A stretch of 35,473 bases of DNA, taken from the NCBI GenBank assembly GCA_027310665.1, contig DAIDAJ010000026.1, forward strand, positions 1-35,473. Direction: 5' to 3'. Both the position numbers and the translations under genes were made by a program. The notes beneath the pieces are model-generated. The model saw only the letters and a list, made by a program, of their open reading frames with translations. It was not told the DNA's origin and searched no databases. Source of the stretch: Sideroxydans sp. (GTDB lineage: Bacteria > Pseudomonadota > Gammaproteobacteria > Burkholderiales > Gallionellaceae). Each line of letters begins with the position of its first letter. Within the stretch, counting starts at the first letter, position 1. Shown piece after piece: positions 27,515 through 35,473 of the stretch.

Positions 27515-29950
27515 TCAGAAGGTATAGAAATAACTCGCGCTCACGACGCTGACGGCATAGCTCGGCGATTGTTGGTTGGTCGGCAGCATGCTGGTCGCCG
27601 TATATCCCGTCTGGTAGGCATTGTAATAATAGTCATTTGACCTCAGGTTCTGGTAGAGATAACTGATCCTGACCTTGCTTGCCTTATCCAGCTTGTAGTC
27701 GCCACCGAGATTGAGCTGGATCAGCTCGCTCCTGATGTCGGGAGGAGAGCCGCAGGCGTATCCAGCATTGCTGGGGGTAGTGCAAGCGACGTTAACCCAG
27801 TTATCGGTTGTCGTGTAGCCTGTCTTGCTCAATGAGTACGTCAAGTTTGCAGCCAGGTCGAGTTTTCCTCCCATCAACCCGCCATGTTTGGCGTTGATCC
27901 CAACGGTATTGTCGTCCTGAGTCAGCGAATTGTTCCAGGGCTGCGTGAGGGAACCGTTAGTGATGGCCGTTCCGTATGTTGCCGCTTGATGATTCCATTG
28001 ATCATTCAGGAGGTCGCGCTTCCGGTTCTGTACCGTCACATAGGCTGTGGCGCTTGTATTTTCATCAAAGGTATAACCGACATCCAGGTTTGCACTCCAC
28101 GCGCTGCCGTTTTGCACACCCAGTGCCGCGCCGTAATTGTCATTCACGTAACGACCGTTCAGGCCCACATTCAGTTTTTCCGAAGCCTGCCAGTTGACCC
28201 CGGCCTTCACCATTTGCTCATTCCGCGAAGCATCGAAGTAGGCCGTGTAACCAGGCAGCTCATAGCCCTGATTATTTGCCTGCATCGGATTATAGAAAGC
28301 AGGGTTGACGTCTGCTCTGCGGCGGGAATAGGAGTAGCCGGCATTGAGCTTCACATCTTCGCTGGCCTGCAAATGGTAGTTGGCTGCCAGCTTGTTATCG
28401 GTGCTATCGGGAACCTGGGCACATGAAGTGCCAAGTGCGTAGTAGGCAGCTGCCAACGCCGGCCCTGTCGCACCGCTGCCTATGGCAGGACTTGCAGCGA
28501 GGGCTTGCGCCGCGGTAAGCGATGTGTTGCACCAGCGACGAATCTGTTCATGTTCGAATCCGACATTGAGCTTTTGGCGCTGGCTGACCCGATAATCGGC
28601 ATTCAACTCGAACTGGGTCTTTCTGTTGCTCATGGGCGTGCTTATGGCAGTTTGCGCTGCCCCGCCCAAGTCGAGGAAGGTGTAAGTGCCCGCCGCCGTC
28701 TGGTTGTCGTGATCGTTGAATTTCATGCCGGCAGACAACGACAAGTCCTTGGTCGTCTGGTTGGTCAACTTCAGGTCGACGTGCTTTGTAACCACCAGCC
28801 CGTTCAGGGAAGATTGCGGCAACCCGCCGACCTGCATCTGATCCTGGTTACCGAAAGCCGCATTCTGGGTGGTGCGCCCGTAAGACACGCCTCCCACCAG
28901 TTTTGTGGCTTGCGAGATGTCGTAGCCTCCATTCAGGTTCAACTGCTGGAAATAATTGTCCGGTGCTGTGCTCAACGTATCCACCGGGAAGGCGACTCCG
29001 GGGTCGGTACCAGTCGCGTTGTTGGGAGCAACAGCGCCCAAGGTGGCAAACGGGTTCGAGAAACTCACGCCATTGTAAGTGTCGGTAAACTTCGAAAAGT
29101 AGTAGCTGCCCGTGAAGTGCGCCTTGTCTCCCATCCAGTTCAGCGCCAGATTCATCGTATCGGTCTGGTAGTTGGTGGGGTTCATCAGCATAAGGATGTT
29201 TTCGCCCCGGACTCCCGTGATGCCGTTTGTGATGTTCGCATCGGATGGTGCGGAGATCAGCTTCGCGCCGTCCTGCGTCAGACGGTTATAGTCGAACTGC
29301 ATGCTCCATTGCTGGTCGATATGATAGCCCGCATTGAATTTGGCATTCTTGCGATCCGAATGGCCGTCCTCGGTATGAAAATACGCCAGTTGATTCGGCG
29401 TCAGCGCCTGCGCTCCGTAAGGAGGCACCACCCCGTTTACCAGTGCAGGCTTGGTCCGCGAATCGACGACACCGAAGGCGTTGGGCAGTATGAAGCTGTT
29501 TCCCCCCATGCTTCCTTGCAGGGGCGTCTGGAAGGTGTCGGTGATGTTGTGACGCAACTCGTCGTAACCGATGCCGAAGCTCCACTTGCCCTGCTTGCTC
29601 ATGCCGACACCGAGCTCGCGGGAGGTCGTGCCGAGATCGCTGCCCTTGAATTCCCAGCGATTGAGTCCGTCGCCCCCGTCATGGGAGTCATAGGCATCGC
29701 CGCCTTGTGCCTTGAAGTTGCCGATCAGGTAGGCACCCTTTTTATTCAGGCCATTATATTCACCGAATTTGGCGGAATCCTTGGACACCCCCTCCACACC
29801 GACGTCGACTGAGTTCGTGGGGTGCGTCAAAGCCGCAACGTCTTCGTCTTCGGCTTTGGCCGCCAGAGGCATGGCCAGCATCACCATCAACGCGCCCTGT
29901 ACCGCCAGGGTCAACTTGCTGACTGCAAAAAGCTCTTTATTGGTTTTCAT
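27515..29950 (-). CDS. mtoB: Outer-membrane porin of the iron-oxidation conduit (MtrB/PioB family)
   Basis: This 811-aa outer-membrane protein has a signal peptide (TLAVQGALMVMLAMPLAAKA, about residues 12-32) and the family N-terminus VDVGVEGVSKDSAKFGEYNG. A long series of amphipathic strands follows, ending SYFYTF with the terminal phenylalanine. Size and pattern match the 26-strand barrel of MtrB and PioB, which sheathes a decaheme cytochrome to make an electron conduit across the outer membrane. There is no N-terminal CxxC as in Shewanella MtrB; the few cysteines lie in later loops. The ATG at 29950 with AAGGG upstream is chosen. An earlier ATG at 30040 would add 30 residues read from the mtoA 3' end. 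It starts 23 bases after mtoA. Confidence 0.94.
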   Translation of the reverse strand: MKTNKELFAVSKLTLAVQGALMVMLAMPLAAKAEDEDVAALTHPTNSVDVGVEGVSKDSAKFGEYNGLNKKGAYLIGNFKAQGGDAYDSHDGGDGLNRWEFKGSDLGTTSRELGVGMSKQGKWSFGIGYDELRHNITDTFQTPLQGSMGGNSFILPNAFGVVDSRTKPALVNGVVPPYGAQALTPNQLAYFHTEDGHSDRKNAKFNAGYHIDQQWSMQFDYNRLTQDGAKLISAPSDANITNGITGVRGENILMLMNPTNYQTDTMNLALNWMGDKAHFTGSYYFSKFTDTYNGVSFSNPFATLGAVAPNNATGTDPGVAFPVDTLSTAPDNYFQQLNLNGGYDISQATKLVGGVSYGRTTQNAAFGNQDQMQVGGLPQSSLNGLVVTKHVDLKLTNQTTKDLSLSAGMKFNDHDNQTAAGTYTFLDLGGAAQTAISTPMSNRKTQFELNADYRVSQRQKLNVGFEHEQIRRWCNTSLTAAQALAASPAIGSGATGPALAAAYYALGTSCAQVPDSTDNKLAANYHLQASEDVKLNAGYSYSRRRADVNPAFYNPMQANNQGYELPGYTAYFDASRNEQMVKAGVNWQASEKLNVGLNGRYVNDNYGAALGVQNGSAWSANLDVGYTFDENTSATAYVTVQNRKRDLLNDQWNHQAATYGTAITNGSLTQPWNNSLTQDDNTVGINAKHGGLMGGKLDLAANLTYSLSKTGYTTTDNWVNVACTTPSNAGYACGSPPDIRSELIQLNLGGDYKLDKASKVRISYLYQNLRSNDYYYNAYQTGYTATSMLPTNQQSPSYAVSVVSASYFYTF

Positions 29951-29973
29951 GATAATTGCCCTTTTTCCTGAAA

Positions 29974-31041
29974 TTAGCGATGCAAGTACGCGCCGGCTGG
30001 GCTGTTCGAACCGTGAACCATGACGTGGCAGTTCATGCACGCGCGACCAACAGCATTTGTATTCGGTGTCGCCGGGTTAGTCGCATTTGCGATCAGTCCA
30101 TTTCCGCCCTGGATCCCTGCAACGTTCGCGCCATATGAAGCCTGGCTGTTGTGCGGACCGTCATGGCATTCCTGGCACAGGAACGGAGGACGCGATTTCA
30201 GCAACGGCGTGATGTTGGAACCGTGCGGCGTGTGGCAATTGGTGCAATCCTCGGTCGCCGGCTGGTGCTCCCACAGGAACGGGCCGCGTTTCTCGGCATG
30301 GCAGGTGTAGCAGGTCTCGGTCACCGTCGCCTTCTTCAGCATCTTGGGGCCGGTGGAACCGTGCGGATTGTGGCAATCGGAGCAGACAACCTTGCCGGCA
30401 TCGATCGGGTGTGTCGATATCTTGTGGGTATCGGCACGCTGATCCTTGTGGCAAGTGAAGCAAACTTCGGTCTGCGTCTTTCTGTCGCGCACTTTGTCGA
30501 CGGGCGCATGCACTTTGTGGCAGTCGTTGCATGCGATCTGGTTGTTCTGGTGCTGGCCGCCGTCCCAGTTGGTGCGGTTGGTGCCTTTATGGCAGCTCAG
30601 GCACTGGCTGGCGCGAACCTTGTCGTCAGACACCGCATAGGCGCCTTTCTTGAAAACGACATCGGGCGCAGCGCGCCCCTTGACATTGGGATCCCCCTTC
30701 AGGTGCTTTTCGCTTTCACCATGGCAGGTCTGGCAGTTCGGCGTACGCGAATCACCCCTGACACCGTGCTTGGTCTGGTAGATGGCCAGGATCGGTGTTG
30801 TTTCGCTTTCATCGTGGCAACGTGTGCAGATCGCATCTCTTTTCAGGGACTCTTGGGCGGACTTGGACTTGGCCGCTTCCATGTTGAGATCCGGAAGCTT
30901 GTTCTCCGCCGCAGGCTGATTCTGCTCCGCCGACGGTGCGTCCGTCGCTGTTTGGCCTTCCGCCGCCAGCAGGCTGGTCGCGGTTCCCATGCTGGCGATG
31001 AATGCACACATCACCATCGTTTTTCTTAATGATATTTTCAT
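29974..31041 (-). CDS. mtoA: Periplasm-facing decaheme cytochrome c of the Mto conduit (MtrA/PioA family)
   Basis: The 355-aa secreted cytochrome has ten CxxCH motifs, with first cysteines at 72, 103, 147, 171, 194, 220, 244, 266, 289 and 335. A signal peptide (about 1-27, ending SLLAA) is followed by an Ala/Pro/Glu-rich linker of about 40 residues before the first heme. MtrA/MtoA inserts into the MtrB/MtoB barrel and carries electrons across the outer membrane. In Sideroxydans it oxidises extracellular Fe(II). The repeated CxxCHxPHGS pattern is typical of the family. The ATG at 31041 has AGGGAAG upstream. It lies between mtoD and mtoB on one strand. Confidence 0.96.
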   Translation of the reverse strand: MKISLRKTMVMCAFIASMGTATSLLAAEGQTATDAPSAEQNQPAAENKLPDLNMEAAKSKSAQESLKRDAICTRCHDESETTPILAIYQTKHGVRGDSRTPNCQTCHGESEKHLKGDPNVKGRAAPDVVFKKGAYAVSDDKVRASQCLSCHKGTNRTNWDGGQHQNNQIACNDCHKVHAPVDKVRDRKTQTEVCFTCHKDQRADTHKISTHPIDAGKVVCSDCHNPHGSTGPKMLKKATVTETCYTCHAEKRGPFLWEHQPATEDCTNCHTPHGSNITPLLKSRPPFLCQECHDGPHNSQASYGANVAGIQGGNGLIANATNPATPNTNAVGRACMNCHVMVHGSNSPAGAYLHR

Positions 31042-31089
31042 GGCTCTTCCCTTTTTAAACTTGAATTTCTGCCGTTTGCCTGCGACTGG

Positions 31090-31446
31090 TTAGAGCGAAA
31101 GTATCCAGTCCACGAGATTCTTGATGCTTTCCGGCGATGCCTTGCCACTGATGTTCTTGTGTTCCTCTTCATGTCCATCGGGGAATTTGGCTTTCTCGCC
31201 GGAAGTGACGTGGTGAATCAGCTTTTCTTCGGCGCCGGCTTTGCCGCGGTATTTTTCTGCGACTTTCTTATAGGAAGGGCCGTCCTTTTCCTTGTCCACT
31301 CCGTGGCACTTGAAGCAGTTGTTTTCACGCGCCAAGGCCTTGGCGGCATCGACATCGACTGCGGCGGAAGCATTAAGGGAAAAAGAGAGGGTAAGGGCTG
31401 CGGCGGTAACGCTGATCAGAGTTGAAGTGCGAGCTGAATGTGTCAT
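31090..31446 (-). CDS. mtoD: Periplasmic monoheme cytochrome c (MtoD-like)
   Basis: This is a 118-aa secreted class I-type cytochrome. The signal peptide is about residues 1-28 (ALTLSFSLNASA) and the heme site is C44-F-K-C47-H48. The C-terminal helix (ESIKNLVDWILSL) is typical of the c5/c551 type. The mature chain contains no methionine, so the sixth heme ligand cannot be the usual Met; H92 or H96 in FPDGHEEEHKN, or H78/H79, are candidates. The ATG at 31446 has AGGAG upstream; the longer frame from 31533 is non-coding leader. As first gene of the cluster it should shuttle electrons between MtoA and CymA in the periplasm. Confidence 0.92.
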   Translation of the reverse strand: MTHSARTSTLISVTAAALTLSFSLNASAAVDVDAAKALARENNCFKCHGVDKEKDGPSYKKVAEKYRGKAGAEEKLIHHVTSGEKAKFPDGHEEEHKNISGKASPESIKNLVDWILSL

Positions 31447-31560
31447 TTGTATCTCCTGAATATCAAAACTATTGTCACAAAACGTACAGAGTCTTTTCGT
31501 GTCAGCATTGTCTTCAAACCCGGATTGGGCCACTACGGCCTATCAGCGCAAAATGCGTCG

Positions 31561-31591
31561 GACCATGGTTCCAATTTTTCAGACCTTGGTC
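31561..31591. promoter_or_regulatory. Candidate operator: two GACCWTGGT repeats 21 bp apart
   Basis: GACCATGGT (31561-31569) and GACCTTGGT (31582-31590) recur in the same orientation with a 21-base period, two helical turns. Each is nearly palindromic. They lie in the middle of the divergent region between mtoD and the NarX/NarL-like system, so a regulator dimer could sit on one DNA face and control either side. Confidence 0.5.
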
Positions 31592-31677
31592 TTAGTCCGG
31601 GATAACCATCGCGTGATACCATTAATCGCACAATGACCGTTTAACCAGCGTTCGCAATCACATATCCAAGGCTTACG

Positions 31678-33090
31678 ATGTTCACCGCCTTAAAGCAGGC
31701 TTTCGACCGATTGAGTTTTTCGCGCCAGTTCATGCTGGCGATCATTGCCGTGCTCGCGCTGGGCATGCTGGTCATCGGAACATGGATAGGGCAGCTGATC
31801 GAAAGGAACGCGATAAACCGGACTGCCGCGATCTCTGCGGTTTACCTGGAGAGCATGTCCGCGGCACAACTGCAGAACTGGCCGCGGGCCGGCACGGTTG
31901 ACAGCGATACGCATGAGGATCTGGACCGGATATTCGTGGAAGGGCCGCTGCACCGTGAAGTGCTGCGCTTCAAGCTGTGGGACGTCCACGGGCGCATCGA
32001 TTACAGCAACGACCATGCCCAGATCGGCCATGTCTTCCCGGTGCAGGGTCGTCTTGCCGCCGCGTTCGGAGGAACGATACAGGCCCAGATCAGCAATCTC
32101 AAGGAGATCGACAACCTTCCCGAGCTGGAAAACTGGAATCAGCTGCTCGAGATCTACGTGCCGATCCGTTCGGCCGACGGCAAGGTGTACGCGGTGGCCG
32201 AGTTCTACCTCTCGGTGGATAAACTGAAGCGCGACATCCTCGCAGCACAGCAGCGCAGCTGGGGGCTGGTCGCGCTCTCGACACTCGCTGTCTACCTTCT
32301 CCTGTACAGCCTGGTACGGCGCGCGAACAACACCATCAACGAACAGCAGCGTGACCTGCACCAGCAGCTCCGCCAACTGCACGCCGTGCTCGACGAGAAC
32401 GACCGCATGCGCGAGCAACTGCGCGAGGCCGGCATCAGCACGACCGCACTCAATGAGGAGTTCCTGCTCAGGATCGCCGCCGATCTGCACGACGGGCCGG
32501 CACAAACCATCGCCTTTGCCCTGATGCGCTTCGACGAGTTTGCCGAGACCTGCCATGGCTGCATTTCCTCGCAGGGAGAAGCCCCGCGTGAGCTGGACAG
32601 CATACAAAACGCGCTGCAATGTTCACTGCGCGACGTGCGCAAGATATCTTCCGGACTGTCCATTCCGGGCATGACCGAGTTGACGCTTGCCGACACCGCC
32701 AAACGTGCCGTGCGCGATTTCGAACGCCAGTCCGGGCAGTCGATCAAAACCGAAATCGATGAGACGCTGGGCCAGGCGCCTCTGGCGGTGAAGATCACCG
32801 TCTACCGGTTGCTGCAGGAATCGCTGACCAACTGCCGACGGCATGCGCCCGGAGGTTCGCCGCAGGTGCAGGTGAAAAAGATCGACGGGCATGTGTCGCT
32901 GACGATCACTGATAACGGCGCCGGCTTCGACCCCCAGTCGGCGGCAATCGGCGGAAGGCTGGGGCTGGCATTCATGCGCGAACGCGTCCGCCTGCTGGGG
33001 GGTGTCTTTGAGATCGATTCCGCGCCGGGTCGCGGCACCTGTATCCGTGCCCGCCTTCCCCTATCAACCGAAGAGATGATCCATGTCTAA
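31678..33090 (+). CDS. Sensor histidine kinase, NarX/DegS type (HisKA_3)
   Basis: The 470-aa membrane kinase has TM1 at about 17-40, a periplasmic Cache-like sensor (about 41-190) and TM2 at about 194-213. A coiled-coil linker leads to the HisKA_3 dimerisation domain with IAADLHDGPAQTIAFAL (H271), then a HATPase domain (LQESLTNCRRHA, TDNGAGFD, GRLGLAFMRERVRLLGG). C292-H-G-C295 sits in the dimerisation domain about 20 residues past the phospho-histidine; it lacks the final His of a heme site. The gene is divergent from mtoD and overlaps its response regulator by 8 bases. Control of the mto genes, the symporter downstream, or both is inferred from position. Confidence 0.9.
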   Translation: MFTALKQAFDRLSFSRQFMLAIIAVLALGMLVIGTWIGQLIERNAINRTAAISAVYLESMSAAQLQNWPRAGTVDSDTHEDLDRIFVEGPLHREVLRFKLWDVHGRIDYSNDHAQIGHVFPVQGRLAAAFGGTIQAQISNLKEIDNLPELENWNQLLEIYVPIRSADGKVYAVAEFYLSVDKLKRDILAAQQRSWGLVALSTLAVYLLLYSLVRRANNTINEQQRDLHQQLRQLHAVLDENDRMREQLREAGISTTALNEEFLLRIAADLHDGPAQTIAFALMRFDEFAETCHGCISSQGEAPRELDSIQNALQCSLRDVRKISSGLSIPGMTELTLADTAKRAVRDFERQSGQSIKTEIDETLGQAPLAVKITVYRLLQESLTNCRRHAPGGSPQVQVKKIDGHVSLTITDNGAGFDPQSAAIGGRLGLAFMRERVRLLGGVFEIDSAPGRGTCIRARLPLSTEEMIHV

Positions 33091-33733
33091 TCCGATACGC
33101 ATCCTGCTTGCCGACGACCATCCGCTGTTCCGCGAGGGCGTTGCCCATTCGCTCAGCACGGAACCCGATTTCGAAGTGATCGCCCAGGCTGCAAGCGGAG
33201 AGCAAGCGGTGGAAATGGCGCACAAGCTGCATCCCGACATCGTGTTGCTGGATGTCTCGATGGCAGGAATGGGCGGCATCGCGGCGGCGGCAAAGATCTC
33301 CGCGAGCGCACCTGTCGTGCGCATCATGATGCTCACCGTCTCCGAAAATCGGGAAAATCTGATGGCCGCCCTCAAAGCCGGCGCGCATGGCTACGTATTG
33401 AAGGGTGTTTCCGCCAGCGAGTTGCGCGCCATCACCCGTCGCGTGGCCAGCGGTGAAGCCTATGTCACCCCGGCCCTTGCGGCGGACATGCTGACAGAGT
33501 TCTCCAATCCCCACCCCATCGACTCGTTCTCCGAACTGACACCGCGCGAGACGACCATCCTCCAGCTCCTGAGCCAGGGGCTCACCAATCGCGAGATTGG
33601 CGAGCGCACCTTCCTGGCAGAAAAAACTGTCAAGCATTACATGACCAGCATCCTGCAAAAACTGCATGTGCGCTCGCGCACCGAAGCCGCCCTGATCGCG
33701 ATGCAGCACGGTGTTGCCGGAACCGAGCAGTAA
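33083..33733 (+). CDS. NarL/FixJ-family response regulator
   Basis: The 216-aa regulator has a receiver domain (D11/D12, phosphoacceptor D57 in VLLDVSMAG, K107 in GYVLKGVS) and a C-terminal LuxR-type helix-turn-helix (about 148-205: LTPRETTILQLLSQGLTNREIG, EKTVKHYMTSILQKLHV). It overlaps the kinase gene by 8 bases, so the two are translated together. NarL-type dimers bind pairs of short repeats; the repeat pair at 31561-31591 upstream of this operon is a candidate site. The actP-type gene converges on it from the other side. Confidence 0.93.
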   Translation: MSNPIRILLADDHPLFREGVAHSLSTEPDFEVIAQAASGEQAVEMAHKLHPDIVLLDVSMAGMGGIAAAAKISASAPVVRIMMLTVSENRENLMAALKAGAHGYVLKGVSASELRAITRRVASGEAYVTPALAADMLTEFSNPHPIDSFSELTPRETTILQLLSQGLTNREIGERTFLAEKTVKHYMTSILQKLHVRSRTEAALIAMQHGVAGTEQ

Positions 33734-33756
33734 ACTCCGGCATATTCCGGCTCCAA

Positions 33757-33790
33757 AGAAAAAGGCCGCCGGGGAATCCCCGGCGGCCTT
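33757..33790 (-). terminator. Rho-independent terminator of the actP-type gene
   Basis: AAGGCCGCCGGGG-AAT-CCCCGGCGGCCTT is a perfect 13-bp stem with a 3-base loop. On the minus strand it is followed by a T run (complement of 33757-33763), 24 bases past the actP stop. On the plus strand only two T follow, so it is weaker for the response regulator, though the stem may serve both converging transcripts. Confidence 0.92.
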
Positions 33791-33813
33791 GCTGACTGGA
33801 AGCTGGTTACCTC

Positions 33814-35473
33814 TTAGTGAGAAGCACCCACTTCTGCGCCCAGGCCGGTTTCGGCACGAATCATCTGCGCATCAAATGCAGCCCGTTCTTTCTTGCCGCT
33901 TTCGCTGCTGTCGGTTATCGACGCAATATAGGCAACGATAAGGACTGCCGGCAGGACCACGAAGGTCGGGAAGTCGTACGGGAATATCGCAGGACCCATG
34001 GCGAGCACCTTGGTCCATACGGTCGGGCCGATGATCAGCAGGCCGATGGAACCGAAGACGCCCGTATAGCCACCGAGCACCGCACCCCGTGTGGTCAGTC
34101 CACGCCAGAAGATGGACATGACCAGGATCGGGAAGTTGGTACAGGCCGCGATAGAGAAGGTCAACGCCACAATGTAGGCCACGTTCTGCTTCTCGAAGGC
34201 GATGCCCAGGATCACGGCGAGCACGCCCAATCCGATCACCATCATCTTCGACACCCACACTTCCTGTTTCTCGGTCGCTGTACCCTTCATGATCACGTTC
34301 GCATAGATGTCATGCGACAGCGCCGAAGCACCTGCCAGTGTCAGGCCGGAAACCACGGCCAGGATCGTGGCAAATGCGACCGCGGCGATGAAACCGAGGA
34401 AGAAGTCGCCGCCCAGAGCGTGAGACAGGTAGACCGCCGGCATGCTGCCGCCACCCTTCAGGTTGAGCACGCTCTTGCTGAGGTCGGCCACATACTCGGG
34501 ATTGTTGGCCACGAGGACGATCGCACCGAAACCGATGATGAAGGTCAGGATGTAGAAGAAGCCGATGAAGCATGTTCCATACAACACCGATTTGCGTGCG
34601 GCCTTGGAGTCAGTCACGGTGAAGAAGCGCATCAGGATGTGCGGCAATCCTGCTGTACCGAACATCAGCGTCAAACCCAGTGAAATGGACTCGATCGGAT
34701 TGGCCTTCGCCCCGATCGGCACCACGGATTTCATGATGTCCAGATGTTTTGGGTGAGCGGCGACAGCATCGTTGAACAGCTTCGCAAAGCTGAAGCCTTC
34801 GTGGGCCATCACACCGAAAGCCATCATGGTCGCGCCGCCCAGCAACAGGCCGGCCTTGATGATCTGCACCCAGGTCGTGGCTTTCATGCCGCCAAAGGTC
34901 ACGTAGGTGATGATCAGCACGCCGACGACAACGATCGATTCGCGGTAGGAGATCTGCGGCACCAGTGTGTGCAGCAACTGGCCTGCGCCAACGGCTTGTC
35001 CGATCAGATACCAGATGACGACGATCAGGGAGCTGATCGCGGCCATGGTGCGGACCGGACCCTGCTTGAGGCGGAACGAAACGACGTCGGCGTAGGTGAA
35101 CTTGCCGAGGTTACGCAAACGTTCTGCGATCAGGAACAGGATGATCGGCCAGCCAACGAGCCAGCCCACCGAGAACAGCAGACCGTAGAAACCGTTGAAG
35201 TACACCAGAGCGGCGATACCCAGGAACGAGGCCGCCGACATGTAGTCGCCGGCGATGGCCATGCCGTTCTGAAAGCCGGTGATGCCGCGTCCGGCTGCGT
35301 AGAAGTCGCTTGCCGTCTTGGTCCGGGTCGCAGCCCAGTACGTGATGACCAGCGTGACTGCAACAAACAGCGCGAACATGATGATGGCATGCCAGTTAAG
35401 CGGCACTTCCGCCGGTGCAACGGCGGCTGCAGCGGCTACAGGTGCGACGGCAGAAGCCGGCGCAACAGCAGAG
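33814..35473 (-). CDS. actP: Cation/acetate symporter (ActP type), 5' end outside the window
   Basis: At least 553 codons of an SSS-family transporter are present, with 13 or so membrane helices. Diagnostic stretches are [60 protein letters not shown] and [17 protein letters not shown], close to E. coli ActP. A GTG at 35406 could be read as a start, but the frame stays open upstream with an Ala/Pro/Val-rich segment like the end of the cleaved signal peptide of ActP. The true start is therefore beyond the window. ActP imports acetate and some other short-chain acids. No acs or DUF485 gene is visible because they would lie upstream. The terminator at 33757-33790 ends the transcript. Confidence 0.93.
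   Translation of the reverse strand, partial: SAVAPASAVAPVAAAAAVAPAEVPLNWHAIIMFALFVAVTLVITYWAATRTKTASDFYAAGRGITGFQNGMAIAGDYMSAASFLGIAALVYFNGFYGLLFSVGWLVGWPIILFLIAERLRNLGKFTYADVVSFRLKQGPVRTMAAISSLIVVIWYLIGQAVGAGQLLHTLVPQISYRESIVVVGVLIITYVTFGGMKATTWVQIIKAGLLLGGATMMAFGVMAHEGFSFAKLFNDAVAAHPKHLDIMKSVVPIGAKANPIESISLGLTLMFGTAGLPHILMRFFTVTDSKAARKSVLYGTCFIGFFYILTFIIGFGAIVLVANNPEYVADLSKSVLNLKGGGSMPAVYLSHALGGDFFLGFIAAVAFATILAVVSGLTLAGASALSHDIYANVIMKGTATEKQEVWVSKMMVIGLGVLAVILGIAFEKQNVAYIVALTFSIAACTNFPILVMSIFWRGLTTRGAVLGGYTGVFGSIGLLIIGPTVWTKVLAMGPAIFPYDFPTFVVLPAVLIVAYIASITDSSESGKKERAAFDAQMIRAETGLGAEVGASH

Noticed and set aside
28505-29812. Plus-strand open frame of 435 codons
   Set aside because: It is the antisense shadow of mtoB, with no signal peptide or domain.
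29951-30040. N-terminal extension of mtoB by 30 codons
   Set aside because: It would read the mtoA 3' end in another frame and place residues before a normal signal peptide.
32551-32565. Possible heme site (CHGC) in the NarX-like kinase
   Set aside because: The motif lacks the final histidine of CxxCH and lies in the cytoplasmic domain, so it is not a c-type heme site; it is kept only as a possible redox pair.

Overview
The window looks like the chromosome of an iron-oxidising betaproteobacterium of the Gallionellaceae, close to Sideroxydans. The main reason is a minus-strand cluster at 26.8-31.4 kb: a monoheme cytochrome, a decaheme cytochrome with ten CxxCH motifs, an MtrB/PioB-type outer-membrane barrel and a tetraheme NapC/NirT cytochrome. 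This is the mtoD-mtoA-mtoB-cymA order known from Sideroxydans lithotrophicus. The taxon is inferred from gene content only; no rRNA or tRNA gene is visible.

Layout. 0-3.4 kb (minus): an OmpR-type response regulator, its histidine kinase, and the first 386 codons of an RND efflux permease cut by the window edge. 3.65-5 kb (minus): a general porin with its own terminator. 5-5.6 kb: non-coding, holding palindromic repeats. 5.6-8.0 kb (minus): PEP synthase ppsA. 8.1-18.6 kb (minus): a tightly packed operon rnfB - long pyruvate:ferredoxin oxidoreductase (1640 aa) - rnfC - rnfD - rnfG - rnfE - rnfA - a 59-codon gene for a membrane protein with four cysteines. The last five junctions are all 4-base ATGA overlaps. 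A LysR regulator is divergent from rnfB, and ppsR, the regulator of PEP synthase, is convergent with lysR. 20.6-23.0 kb (minus): a two-part sodium:solute symporter (large subunit plus DUF4212 small subunit), divergent from a TctDE-like two-component system (23.2-25.3 kb, plus). 25.4-26.3 kb: a small outer-membrane barrel protein. 26.3-26.8 kb: repeats. 26.8-31.4 kb: the mto cluster. 31.7-33.7 kb (plus): a NarX/NarL-like two-component system divergent from mto. 33.8 kb to the end (minus): an ActP-type cation/acetate symporter whose start lies outside the window.

How the genes may work together (inference). Mto proteins move electrons from extracellular Fe(II) across the outer membrane and periplasm to or from the quinone pool. 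Rnf couples ion-motive force to ferredoxin reduction. Placing a pyruvate:ferredoxin oxidoreductase inside the rnf operon suggests that reduced ferredoxin made by Rnf may be used to carboxylate acetyl-CoA to pyruvate. PpsA, encoded just downstream, would then convert pyruvate to PEP under PpsR control. Two symporters of the acetate/organic-anion type nearby fit a mixotrophic acetate-assimilation route.

The most novel-looking observations are the four-cysteine NqrM-like mini-protein fused by overlap to the rnf operon, the enlarged pyruvate oxidoreductase with extra domains, a palindromic repeat that has become coding sequence in both rnfC and rnfG, and a helically phased operator-like repeat between mto and its divergent two-component system.
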